Source: Akkermansia muciniphila (lineage in GTDB: Bacteria > Verrucomicrobiota > Verrucomicrobiia > Opitutales > Opitutaceae). Taken from it: a DNA stretch of 44,500 nucleotides. Positions 10,584 to 18,863 of this stretch are shown piece by piece. Made by a program: the position numbers and the translations under genes. Numbering within the stretch: position 1 is the first letter of the stretch; every line of letters starts with the position of its first letter. Location: the NCBI GenBank assembly GCA_945898185.1, contig CAMDHP010000006.1, forward strand, positions 1 to 44,500, given 5' to 3'. Under the pieces are notes generated by a model. That model searched no databases. It was not told the DNA's origin and saw only the letters and a program-made list of their open reading frames with translations.

Positions 10584-11411
10584 CTAATTTTTAGGGATGG
10601 CCTCCAAGCTGGCGACACGAAAGCCGATATTGCTGCCCTCGTGCGTCACGGCGGAATTGTTCTGGAAAGACGAACGAATCACTCCTTCCGGGATGAGCCA
10701 CGAGCCGCCTCGCACTTCACGATCGAAGGCGCTAGTGGACTCGATCTACTCCTTCGATTTATCGTGTCGGTTTATTTCACAACAGTGGCCGCAAATGGAC
10801 TCGGTCCACTCCATTAGGTTACCCCCTTGGTCGAAGGTGCCTTAGGCGCTCGGCGCGTCCACATACGCGCCGACGTCTGTCGCTCCCGGACCGTTAAAGC
10901 CGCCATTGGCGAAATCACCGTCGGCATGGTTCGCAGCATTAATGGTCGTAAACGCTTTGTTGTCGCCGACCGGATCGCTCCTCGTTGCATGTAGCCAATA
11001 ACCGCCTGCGCCGCTTATCTTCAGCGGGTCGTAATACGCCGCTTTTTACCACTCGTTCTCACTTGTAACCATCCACTTAGCGCCCAAGTTGCGCGTCGCA
11101 CTGGCATTCTCTGGATTTGCCACGCTGCCGAGGGTGTAACTGTCCGTTTCCGTGCTTCCGTTGCCCTGTCCGTTGCTTAGCCAGTTGGTGAGACGTGTCG
11201 CATCCCAAAATGATACATAATTACCCGGTTGAAAATCAAACCCAAGCTTTACCGCGTAAGTAGAACTTCCTTTGCTGCCAGATCGCTTAATGCTGCCATA
11301 TTGATGCGAGTTCATTCTCGAATTGTAGAGGCCATGGGTATCTTTCGCCGCTACCTCGTTCAAGAACTCCGCATACTGCGTATTTGTCGGCTTTAAGTGC
11401 AGCGCATTTTA
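10584..11411 (-). pseudogene. Decayed formylglycine-generating-enzyme (SUMF1/FGE-sulfatase) domain gene
   Basis: Reading on the minus strand gives a recognisable SUMF1 domain: TNTQYAEFLNEVAAKDTHGLYNS, then NYVSFWDATRLTNWLSNG, WMVTSENEW, KAAYYDPL, GTFDQGGN, EVRGGSW and finally IGFRVASLEAIPKN before a TAG at 10586-10584. It is broken by in-frame stops at 11048-11046 (TAA where Tyr is expected), 10844-10842 (TAA, again for Tyr) and 10748-10746 (TAG), and a frame change is needed near EVRGGSWL to reach the true end. The N-terminus is missing: homology fades before TNTQYAEF, and 11412-11515 is AT-richer non-coding DNA. No active product is possible. 10408-10583 shows nothing recognisable. Confidence 0.85.
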
Positions 11412-11515
11412 ACTTCCAGATGTTTTCTCACGATAGTATCTCTGCGAAAATAACTAGGCCTGCTTCTCAAGTTTAATTTACGTCTAGCTTAAAAATAAAC
11501 CGTCAATCATTGCGC

Positions 11516-12229
11516 TTACGCCGCGTGAAAACCGCCTTCGCGGAGAAACAGCGGCCGAGCGCAACGCGCCGCATGAGTCGGGTTGTGGGTCACAAGCACC
11601 AACGCGGCGCCTTCCTCCGCGCAGAGCGCGAGCAGGAGGTTGATCACCGAGTCGCCGCTGCCTTCATCGAGATTACCCGTAGGCTCGTCGGCAAGAATCA
11701 GTTTCGGACTGTTCATCAATGCCCGGGCGATAGCCACGCGCTGACGCTCGCCGCCGGAGAGCTTTGCCGGCACATGGCCCGCGCGCTCCGCGAGGCCGAC
11801 GCGACGCAGCAATTCCACCGCCCGCGCCCTTTCGGGCGAGCCGATTTTGCCGAGCAGGCGCGCCGCGAGCAGCACGTTCTCCAGTGCGTCCAGCTCCGGC
11901 ACGAGGTAGAATGACTGGAACACCAGCCCGATCAGCCGCCCTCGCGCCGCTGGTGTGATCGCAGGCACGCCTTCCCAACGGATTTCGCCCGCGTCGGGTG
12001 CATCGAGTCCGGAGAGTAGGTTGAGTAGTGTGGATTTACCCGAGCCCGACTCGCCTCGGATAGACACGCTCTCTCCCGCCGCCACCGCGAGATCCACGCC
12101 GCGCAGCACCTCCAGCCGACGTTCGCCGCTGACGAAGCTTTTGTGCAGCCCGGTTGCAACCAACAAGCACCCGTGCTTCGCATCCTGTTTTAACACGTGC
12201 TCGTTCATTGGAAATTGGTCGTTCGCCAT
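11516..12229 (-). CDS. lolD: ABC transporter ATP-binding protein, LolD-like
   Basis: 237 residues. Walker A is GESGSGKST (59-67), the signature LSGGERQR begins at 157 and Walker B LILADEPTGNLD at 177, with the H-loop in LVTHNPTHAARC. It is a MacB/LolD-type ATPase that powers lipoprotein release from the inner membrane. It starts 14 bases after the stop of the LolC/E-like permease and completes a lysS-lolC-lolD minus-strand series. The N-terminal MANDQFPMNEHVLKQDAKHG may be partly non-coding, since homology starts near LLVATGLHKSF; Met8 is an alternative start. MacB-type roles cannot be excluded, but the permease partner argues for Lol. Confidence 0.88.
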   Translation of the reverse strand: MANDQFPMNEHVLKQDAKHGCLLVATGLHKSFVSGERRLEVLRGVDLAVAAGESVSIRGESGSGKSTLLNLLSGLDAPDAGEIRWEGVPAITPAARGRLIGLVFQSFYLVPELDALENVLLAARLLGKIGSPERARAVELLRRVGLAERAGHVPAKLSGGERQRVAIARALMNSPKLILADEPTGNLDEGSGDSVINLLLALCAEEGAALVLVTHNPTHAARCARPLFLREGGFHAA

Positions 12230-12243
12230 CGTCGTTCAACGCG

Positions 12244-13473
12244 CTACTCCGAGCGCAGCGCCTCCACCGGTTTTAGTTTTGCCGCCCGCCAGGCCGGAAG
12301 CAGGCCGGCCAAAGTCGAGACAAAGAGCGCGCTTACGACTATGAGCAGGAGATCCTTGCCCGAAAGATAGGCCGGCAAATTACTGAACTGATAAAACCGC
12401 TCCAAGGCCTCCGCACTCCCGGTAAGTTTAGTGAAGCCCCCCACTAAGTCGTTGCGGAAATGCACCACGGTGAAGCCCAGCGCCAGACCTGCCGCCGTGC
12501 CGGCGACACCAATAATAATGCCCTGGTAACAAAAGCACGCCGCAACCTGCCCCGGCGTCGCGCCCAGCGCACCGAGCAGACCGATCTCGCGGGTCTTGCG
12601 CACCACTGCAATCAGCAGCGAGGAAGCCACCGAAAAGGCCGCCACCACGATAATGAAAAGCAGGAGGAAAAAAATCATGTTCTTCTCCAGTTGCAGCACG
12701 AAGAGAAACTCCTGGTTCGCATCCATCCAGGTCTTGGCCACGCCGTCCACCGGAAGGGCGCGGTTAATCTTTTTCGCGACCTCGTCGGGGTCGGCGCCGT
12801 CCATGAGTTTCACGTTGATACCGTGCACCGCGTGACCGAGCCCGTAGAGCTCCTGCATGGTGCGCAGGGTCACGATGACGACACTGCTGTCGAGTTGCTG
12901 GTGGCCGATCTCAAAGATGCCGCAGACCGTGAGTTCGCGAGGCAGCAGGACCTCGTCGTTTTTCAGCTTCTCCAAGAGCAGCGGCGAATACACCTCGATG
13001 GTGCTGCCGAGCCGCGCGCCGATGGTCATCGCGAGTTGTGAGCTTAAGATAACGCGGTCGTCGTCGAGGTCGTCAAATTGCCCGGCGATGATGTATTTTC
13101 GGAGCGGGACCACGCCGTCCACGTGGTCCAGGTCCACGCCCTGGATGGCGGGAAACGCCGGCTTCCGTTGATGCTCGATCATCGCCACGCCCTCGGCGAA
13201 GGGCGTCGAAGCCGCCACGCCTTGAACCTTGTTAACCGCCGCTTGCACGAGCGCCGGAGCGTTGATCAGGCCGGAGCTGCGCACCTGCACTTCGCCCTGG
13301 GTATTGACGATCATCTTGCGGATCTCACGGCCGAAGCCGCCCATCACCGAAATGGAAACCACCAGCAAAGCCACGCCGAGCGCCACTCCCAGCATGGAGA
13401 TGGCGGTGAAAAACGGAAACCTCCGCCCGGTCGGGAAAAGCTGCTTGAGAGCGAGATAGAGCGGCCAGGACAT
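12244..13473 (-). CDS. lolC: Lipoprotein-releasing ABC permease, LolC/LolE family
   Basis: 409 residues with the LolC/E/MacB architecture. One N-terminal membrane helix (about 22-45, FFTAISMLGVALGVALLVVS) is followed by a periplasmic MacB_PCD domain of some 220 residues, and the C-terminal FtsX domain has three helices (IFFLLLFIIVVAAFSVAS, GIIIGVAGTAAGLALGFTV, LLLIVVSALFVSTLAGLLPAW). The typical ending PAWRAAKLKPVEALRSE is intact. With LolD downstream it should extract outer-membrane lipoproteins from the inner membrane for transfer to LolA. Only one permease is present, so it presumably acts as a homodimer, as in single-LolF systems. Confidence 0.92.
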   Translation of the reverse strand: MSWPLYLALKQLFPTGRRFPFFTAISMLGVALGVALLVVSISVMGGFGREIRKMIVNTQGEVQVRSSGLINAPALVQAAVNKVQGVAASTPFAEGVAMIEHQRKPAFPAIQGVDLDHVDGVVPLRKYIIAGQFDDLDDDRVILSSQLAMTIGARLGSTIEVYSPLLLEKLKNDEVLLPRELTVCGIFEIGHQQLDSSVVIVTLRTMQELYGLGHAVHGINVKLMDGADPDEVAKKINRALPVDGVAKTWMDANQEFLFVLQLEKNMIFFLLLFIIVVAAFSVASSLLIAVVRKTREIGLLGALGATPGQVAACFCYQGIIIGVAGTAAGLALGFTVVHFRNDLVGGFTKLTGSAEALERFYQFSNLPAYLSGKDLLLIVVSALFVSTLAGLLPAWRAAKLKPVEALRSE

Positions 13474-13485
13474 TTGAGGAAAAAG

Positions 13486-13571
13486 ACTGAAAGTCTGAAG
13501 GGCTGAAAGGCTGAACGAAGAGGTGGCGGAGGCGGCAGGTTTCTTAACTTTTTAGCCTTCAGTCTTTCAGT
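13486..13571. repeat. Imperfect inverted repeat between lysS and lolC
   Basis: A left arm at 13486-13508 built from CTGAAAG / CTGAAGGG units and a right arm at 13549-13571 that is nearly its reverse complement (TTTTTAGCCTTC then AGTCTTTCAGT). Transcribed from lysS to lolC it would form a long hairpin with a loop of about 40 bases in the 102-base gap. It may attenuate read-through from lysS into lolCD, or be another dispersed repeat made of CTGAAA units. Confidence 0.6.
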
Positions 13572-13575
13572 TTTT

Positions 13576-15096
13576 TCAGCCCTTTGCATCACGGAGCTGC
13601 GGGAAGAGGATCACGTCGCGAATGCTCTCCGCGCCGGTGAGCAAAATACATAGACGGTCAATACCGATGCCCATCCCTCCCGCCGGCGGCATGCCATGCT
13701 CCAGCGCGAGCAGGAAATCGTGATCAATCCTCTGCTGCTCCTCGCCGGCCTGCGCCTCGAACATCGCGCGCTGCACATCGGGGTCGTTTTGCTCCGAATA
13801 CGCCGGTGCAACCTCCATGCCGCCGATGATCAGCTCAAAGACATCAATCGTCGTCGCGTCGTCCTGCGTGATCTTGGCCAGCGGGCAAAGCTCTTTGGGC
13901 AGATGCGTAACGAAGGTCGGCTGGATGAGCGTCGGCTCGATGAGTTTGCCGAAAATCTCGTTCGTCAGTTCAAACTCTTCCCACTTCGGGTCCGCGAAGA
14001 CGCCGAGTTTTTGCACGCCCGCCACCTTTTCTTCCTTGCTCCGTCCGAACCACTGCGCGTCGCCGGTCTTTTCGATAATGAGGTCTTTGTAACGCACTTC
14101 GCGCCAGTCCGCGCCGAAATCGATCATCTCGCCGCTCTGCGCGTGCTTGATCTTCATCGTGGGGCGACGCGGCGCGTCCTCGCCTTCGCCTTCGGGCTCG
14201 GTCGGCTTCACCACGTCGCTCACGAGATGGGTAATCAGGTCCTTCACCAGTGTCATCATGCCGCGATAGTCGGAGTAGGCCTGGTAAACCTCGAGCATGG
14301 TGAACTCGGGATTGTGGCGGCGCGACACGCCTTCGTTGCGGAAATTCCGCCCGATCTCAAAAACGCGGTCGTAGCCGGCGACGAGCATGCGCTTGAGGTA
14401 AAGTTCCAGCGAGATGCGCAGCACGAAATCGGTGTTAAGCGCGTTGTGGTGGGTCTGAAAGGGTCGCGCCGCCGCGCCGCCCGCCACGCTCTGCAACACC
14501 GGCGTCTCCACTTCGAGGAACTGCCGGTCCTCCAGAAAACGGCGCACGGCGCTCACGATGCGCGCCCGCGTCATGAGACGGTGCCGTGACTCGGTGTTCA
14601 CGATGAGATCCAGGTAGCGTTGACGATAGACCTGCTCGGAGTCGGTCAGCCCGTGCCATTTTTCCGGCAGGGGCCGCAGCGCCTTCGATACAAGTGTGAA
14701 CGCATCCACGCGGATCGTGATCTCGCCGGTTTTGGTCTTAAAAAGCGGGCCGCTCACGCCGATGATGTCACCGAGATCGAGTGACTTCTTGAATACGGCA
14801 TAGCGCTCCTCACCGATGACATCTCGACGGAAGTAGAGCTGGATCGGCCCCTGCTGATCTTGGATCTTCACGAAAGAACTGCCGCCCTGCACGCGAAACG
14901 TGATCAGGCGCCCCGCCGCCGAGACGGGCGTCACGTAATCCTGGCCGTCAACGTAAAGCGCCTTGGCGTCCTGCGAAAAGTGAGTCTGTTCCGCGTTGGC
15001 GCGGAAAGGATCGAAGCCACCTGCGCGCAGCTCGGCCAGCTTCTGGCGGCGCACTGCATGTTGGTCATTGGAAATATCATTAAGGTTCTCGCTCAT
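13576..15096 (-). CDS. lysS: Lysyl-tRNA synthetase, class II
   Basis: 506 residues. An N-terminal OB-fold anticodon-binding domain (VSAAGRLITFRVQGGSSFVKIQD) precedes the class II catalytic core with motif 1, motif 2 (FEIGRNFRNEGVSRRHNPEFTMLE) and motif 3 (GMGIGIDRL). It charges tRNA-Lys with lysine using ATP. The frame is open to 15135 but the ATG at 15096 (MSENLNDIS) is the natural start. A somewhat charged insertion (KPTEPEGEGEDAPRRP) sits between motif 2 and motif 3, longer than in E. coli LysS. It is the first gene of the minus-strand run into lolC and lolD; the divergent 234-base gap to lipB holds both promoters. Confidence 0.96.
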   Translation of the reverse strand: MSENLNDISNDQHAVRRQKLAELRAGGFDPFRANAEQTHFSQDAKALYVDGQDYVTPVSAAGRLITFRVQGGSSFVKIQDQQGPIQLYFRRDVIGEERYAVFKKSLDLGDIIGVSGPLFKTKTGEITIRVDAFTLVSKALRPLPEKWHGLTDSEQVYRQRYLDLIVNTESRHRLMTRARIVSAVRRFLEDRQFLEVETPVLQSVAGGAAARPFQTHHNALNTDFVLRISLELYLKRMLVAGYDRVFEIGRNFRNEGVSRRHNPEFTMLEVYQAYSDYRGMMTLVKDLITHLVSDVVKPTEPEGEGEDAPRRPTMKIKHAQSGEMIDFGADWREVRYKDLIIEKTGDAQWFGRSKEEKVAGVQKLGVFADPKWEEFELTNEIFGKLIEPTLIQPTFVTHLPKELCPLAKITQDDATTIDVFELIIGGMEVAPAYSEQNDPDVQRAMFEAQAGEEQQRIDHDFLLALEHGMPPAGGMGIGIDRLCILLTGAESIRDVILFPQLRDAKG

Positions 15097-15330
15097 GGGA
15101 TCGGTCACCGTGAAGCCCGCTCCGCCCTCGCGCAAACCGATTATCCGCCGTAGCGATCTCCCGCTCGCAGGGTCGGCATTACCATTTGCACCCGTGCTCG
15201 TTTTTTCACATCCGTAGTGCTAGGCTCTTCCTCCCGCCATGCCACGACTTCCCCAGTTTTTCCTGCCCGCCCGCGCCGTTAACAATGGCACCTTTGATTT
15301 ACGCGCGTTCGCCCAAGTTTCGTTGCTCAA

Positions 15331-16020
15331 GTGACACCCTCCGCCGTTCCCATCCTAGCCACCAGCGACTGGGGCCGCACCCGCTACGAACCCGCGTGGC
15401 GCGCTCAGGAGGCCCTCGTCGCCCGCCGCCTCGCTGGCGAAATTCCAGATACCCTCGTGTTCACTGAGCACGAACCCGTTTACACCGTGGGCCTGCGCAG
15501 CGCTGCTGAGAAAAACCTCGTCTGGGACGCCCCCCGCCTCGCCCGCGCCGGCATCGAGGTCGTCAAAACCAACCGCGGCGGCGACATCACCTACCACGGC
15601 CCCGGCCAGATTGTCGCCTACCCGATCGTGAGCCTCGACACCCGCCGCGATCTCCACGCCTACCTTCGCTTTCTCGAAGAAGTGCTCATCGCGACCGTCG
15701 CGCGGCTTGGCCTAGCCGCCGAGCGCCGCGATGGGCTTACCGGCATCTGGATTGGTGCGCGCAAGGTCGCCGCAATCGGTGTTTCGGTGCGCCGCTGGGT
15801 CTCCTACCACGGCCTCGCGCTCAACGTCTCCCCTGACCTCGCGCACTTCACCGGTATCATCCCTTGTGGCATCGCCGCAGCCGACGGCACGGTCACCTCC
15901 CTCGCCGCCGAACTCGCCGACCGGGGCTTGCCCGCGCCAACGCTCGCCGAGGTTCGCGCCGTCCTGGCCGCCGAATTCGCAGCCCGTTGGCCAGCCTTTC
16001 TCTCGCCTGCTTTCGCCTAA
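15331..16020 (+). CDS. lipB: Lipoyl(octanoyl) transferase
   Basis: 229 residues. It transfers octanoate from acyl carrier protein to lipoyl domains. The conserved substrate pocket TNRGGDITYHGPGQ, the catalytic lysine in RKVAAIGVSVRRWVSYHG and the catalytic cysteine in IIPCGIAAADG are all present. The start is a GTG at 15331 (then ACACCCTCC); no ATG precedes the conserved region in frame. lipA follows 85 bases downstream on the same strand, giving the complete LipB-LipA route for de novo lipoate attachment to 2-oxoacid dehydrogenases and the glycine cleavage H protein. Confidence 0.95.
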   Translation: MTPSAVPILATSDWGRTRYEPAWRAQEALVARRLAGEIPDTLVFTEHEPVYTVGLRSAAEKNLVWDAPRLARAGIEVVKTNRGGDITYHGPGQIVAYPIVSLDTRRDLHAYLRFLEEVLIATVARLGLAAERRDGLTGIWIGARKVAAIGVSVRRWVSYHGLALNVSPDLAHFTGIIPCGIAAADGTVTSLAAELADRGLPAPTLAEVRAVLAAEFAARWPAFLSPAFA

Positions 16021-16047
16021 TGCGCCTCAGTCCTCCGCCTACTCATA

Positions 16048-16092
16048 TGTTTTTCTTTTTGCGCTTTCTGCATCTCTTTGCGGTGTTCTCCC
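16048..16092. repeat. T-rich segment with TTTTTGCGCTTT-like units between lipB and lipA
   Basis: A low-complexity segment (TTTTTCTTTTTGCGCTTTC, then TGCATCTCTTTGCGGTGTT) lying wholly in the 85-base gap. Its reverse complement (CAAAGAGATGCAGAAAGCGC) resembles 4511-4550, and ACGCGAGGACGCAAAGAA at 17137-17154 is in the same style. This looks like scraps of a dispersed repeat, with low certainty. Confidence 0.35.
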
Positions 16093-16105
16093 CCTTATCG
16101 CCCCG

Positions 16106-17005
16106 ATGAACGACACTACGCGCAAACCCGCTTGGCTCCGCGCCAAACTCCCTTCCGGTCCCGGCTACAACGCCGTGCGCAAGCTCGTGGACGACCATAA
16201 ACTCCACACCGTCTGCCAGAGCGCCCAGTGCCCCAACCTCGGCGAATGCTGGTCGCGCGGCACCGCCACCGTGATGATTCTGGGCAACATCTGCACCCGC
16301 TCCTGTAACTTCTGCGCCATCCAGACCGGCCGCCCCACCGAATTCGATCTCGGCGAACCCGCCCGCGTTGCCGAGGCCGTCGCCGTCATGGGCCTGCGCC
16401 ACTGCGTCATCACCTCCGTCGCTCGCGACGAGCTCAAGGACGGCGGCGCCGCCGTCTGGGCCGCCACCATCCGCGCCATCCGCCACCTTAATCCCCAGAC
16501 CGCCATCGAGGTCCTCACCCCCGACTGGAAGGGCCAGACCGATCTGCTCGACCTCGTGCTCGACGCCAAACCCGACATTTTTAACCACAACCTAGAGACC
16601 GTCGAGCGCCTCCAAAAACCCGTCCGCGTCCAAGCCCGCTACGATCGTTCCCGTCTCATCCTGCGCCACGCCAAAGCGCGCGGCTTCACCACCAAGACCG
16701 GCATCATGCTCGGCCTTGGCGAGGAACAACACGAGATCGAGCAAACGCTTCGCGACGTCGCCGCCGACCAGACCGACGTTCTCACCATCGGCCAATACCT
16801 CCAACCCACGCCGCAACACTGGCCCGTCGCCCGCTGGGTCCACCCCGATGAGTTCATCCGTTGGAAAGAATTCGGCCTCGGTCTCGGCATCGGTGTCGTC
16901 GAGAGCGGCGCGATGGTGCGCTCCAGTTACCACGCCGACGAGCAGTCAAAAAAATACACCGGCGTCGAGCACCTCAACACCGCCAACGCTCTCGCCAGCG
17001 TCTGA
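16106..17005 (+). CDS. lipA: Lipoyl synthase (radical SAM)
   Basis: 299 residues. LipA inserts two sulfur atoms at C6 and C8 of protein-bound octanoyl groups. The auxiliary-cluster motif CQSAQCPNLGEC, the radical-SAM CxxxCxxC motif CTRSCNFC, and the C-terminal RSSYHADE segment (the serine ligand of the auxiliary cluster) are all visible, so both iron-sulfur clusters should form. The ATG at 16106 begins MNDTTRKPAWLRAK; the open frame upstream of it reads through lipB and intergenic DNA and is not coding. It pairs with lipB directly upstream. Confidence 0.97.
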   Translation: MNDTTRKPAWLRAKLPSGPGYNAVRKLVDDHKLHTVCQSAQCPNLGECWSRGTATVMILGNICTRSCNFCAIQTGRPTEFDLGEPARVAEAVAVMGLRHCVITSVARDELKDGGAAVWAATIRAIRHLNPQTAIEVLTPDWKGQTDLLDLVLDAKPDIFNHNLETVERLQKPVRVQARYDRSRLILRHAKARGFTTKTGIMLGLGEEQHEIEQTLRDVAADQTDVLTIGQYLQPTPQHWPVARWVHPDEFIRWKEFGLGLGIGVVESGAMVRSSYHADEQSKKYTGVEHLNTANALASV

Positions 17006-17195
17006 TACCCACCTCCCCTGGCAGTGAGAGCTTGGCCAAGGTTAGCCCGATTTACGGCTGTTTTTGACCGCGGGTTGCGCGGCTGAATGTGCACGCCAGA
17101 ACCGTTACCGTGTGGCCCAACCGTTCAGATTTTTAACGCGAGGACGCAAAGAATTTCCTTTTGTCGCCGTGGCCTGCGTCGTGCATGTTAATCCC

Positions 17196-18767
17196 ATGTT
17201 TACCCGTTTTGTTCACCGTTTCAGTCTCTCGCTGGCGTTTACATCGTTCACCGTCTGCGCTTCCGCTGCCGAGGCACTAGTCGAATTGGTTCCCGCTTCC
17301 TCGCTCATTTCCCCCGCGCCCGGCACCCTCGTCTCCGGCCCGATGCTCGGCTACCGCACCCATCGCGAGGTCTTGATTTGGCTCGAAACCCGCGACGCCG
17401 CCGAGGTGAGCCTCACTTACCAACTCGCCGACACCATTGAGGCCACCGGCCTCACGCCGGTCATACCTGCCAGTCCCGCGAAAACCGAAGCCGGCCTGAG
17501 CGTGTTCACCTTCGCCAGCAACGCGCCATCCGTTGCCACCGCGGTAGTGACGATCACCCACCGCGCCCCTGCTGTCTCACCCGCCGGCACCCAGCCGCAG
17601 AAATTTGTGCTCCCGTTGCTCGAGATGGGCCGCCGCTACACCTATTCAATCACCGTGGACGGCAAACCGCAGATCTTCCCCTACCCGCTCGGTTTCCAGA
17701 CCACCGACCAATGGGAATGGCGCAAACCCGAACCGGATTTCTCCTTCCTCTTTGGCTCGTGCGCCTACCTCAATGACCCTACCTACGACCGCCCCGGCAA
17801 GCCTTACGGCCAAGGCACCGAAATCTTCAAACACATGGCCGAGAGCGGCGCCGACTTCTGCCTCTGGGGCGGCGACAACATCTATCTCCGCGAGGCCGAC
17901 TTCTCCTCTGAGAGCGGCATCTGGTATCGCTACTCCCACGACCGCGCCACCGCCGACCAGCAAAAGCTCTTCGCCGTCATGCACCATTACGCCACGTGGG
18001 ACGACCATGACTACGGCAACGACAACGCCAACCAGTCCTTCGAGTTCAAGGACATCACCCTCGCCGCCTTCAAGGCCTACTGGGGCAACCCCACCTACGG
18101 AGAGTCCTCCAATCCCGGCGTCTACGGCAAATTTCTCTGGAGCGACGCCAGTTTCTTCCTGATGGACGACCGCACCTATCGCGATGAAACCACTCTCGAT
18201 CAGGACAAGGTTCACCGCAAGACCGCCTGGGGCGACCGCCAGTTCAACTGGCTCAAACAATCCCTCCTAAGCGCCCAAAGCAAAAAAAGCCAGCGCTTCA
18301 AGTTCATCATAAGCGGCGGCCAGGTTATCCAGTCTGTGATCAAAACCGCCCGCTCGGAGACCCACGAACTCTACCGACGCGAACGCGAAGAGCTCATTGA
18401 TTTTATCCGCGAAAACAAAATCACCGGCGTCATCTTTCTCACCGGAGATGTCCACCACACCGCCCTTTACCGCCGACCGCTCGACGAGGCCGGCACCCAG
18501 TTCATTTACGAGCTCACCTCGTCGCCCCTTTCGTCGAGTTCCTGGGCCGCTGCCGCCAGCGAGAAAGCGGATGACCCTGCCGTCATCGCCGGGACCATCG
18601 TCGGCACCCAGAACTACTGCAAAATCAGCGCGACCGGCACCGAAGACACCCGCGCCCTTGTCATCCGCTGCTACGATAAAGCGAACGTTTTCCAGTGGGA
18701 AAAAACCATCCCCGCCTCTGCCCTTGAGCTCCCCCCTGCCGCCAAGCCCGCCGCCACGGCACAATAA
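17196..18767 (+). CDS. PhoD-like alkaline phosphatase / phosphodiesterase, exported
   Basis: 523 residues with an N-terminal signal peptide (FVHRFSLSLAFTSFTVCASAAEA). An Fn3-like N-terminal domain leads to the metallophosphatase core: FLFGSCAYLND (about 185), LWGGDNIYL, WDDHDYGNDNAN (metal ligands), FFLMDDRTYR, IISGGQVIQ and GVIFLTGDVHHTAL. This set is diagnostic of the PhoD family, Ca/Fe enzymes that hydrolyse phosphate mono- or diesters, typically outside the cytoplasm. The start at 17196 is chosen because it gives the signal peptide; the frame opens earlier at 17064. It is convergent with the glycosyltransferase gene at 18864. Phosphate-starvation control is usual for the family, but no Pho box is visible. 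Confidence 0.92.
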   Translation: MFTRFVHRFSLSLAFTSFTVCASAAEALVELVPASSLISPAPGTLVSGPMLGYRTHREVLIWLETRDAAEVSLTYQLADTIEATGLTPVIPASPAKTEAGLSVFTFASNAPSVATAVVTITHRAPAVSPAGTQPQKFVLPLLEMGRRYTYSITVDGKPQIFPYPLGFQTTDQWEWRKPEPDFSFLFGSCAYLNDPTYDRPGKPYGQGTEIFKHMAESGADFCLWGGDNIYLREADFSSESGIWYRYSHDRATADQQKLFAVMHHYATWDDHDYGNDNANQSFEFKDITLAAFKAYWGNPTYGESSNPGVYGKFLWSDASFFLMDDRTYRDETTLDQDKVHRKTAWGDRQFNWLKQSLLSAQSKKSQRFKFIISGGQVIQSVIKTARSETHELYRREREELIDFIRENKITGVIFLTGDVHHTALYRRPLDEAGTQFIYELTSSPLSSSSWAAAASEKADDPAVIAGTIVGTQNYCKISATGTEDTRALVIRCYDKANVFQWEKTIPASALELPPAAKPAATAQ

Positions 18768-18863
18768 GGGTGAGGGCCCTTTCCTTTTATTAAGCTCTCA
18801 TTTCCGCGTCGATCCACCCATCCGTGGAATTTTTGGATAAGACCTGCGGATCACAAAATTCCC

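Noticed and set aside
12460-14589. Long plus-strand frames opposite lolC and lysS
   Set aside because: Antisense shadows of strongly supported genes; His/Arg/Gln-rich translations without motifs.
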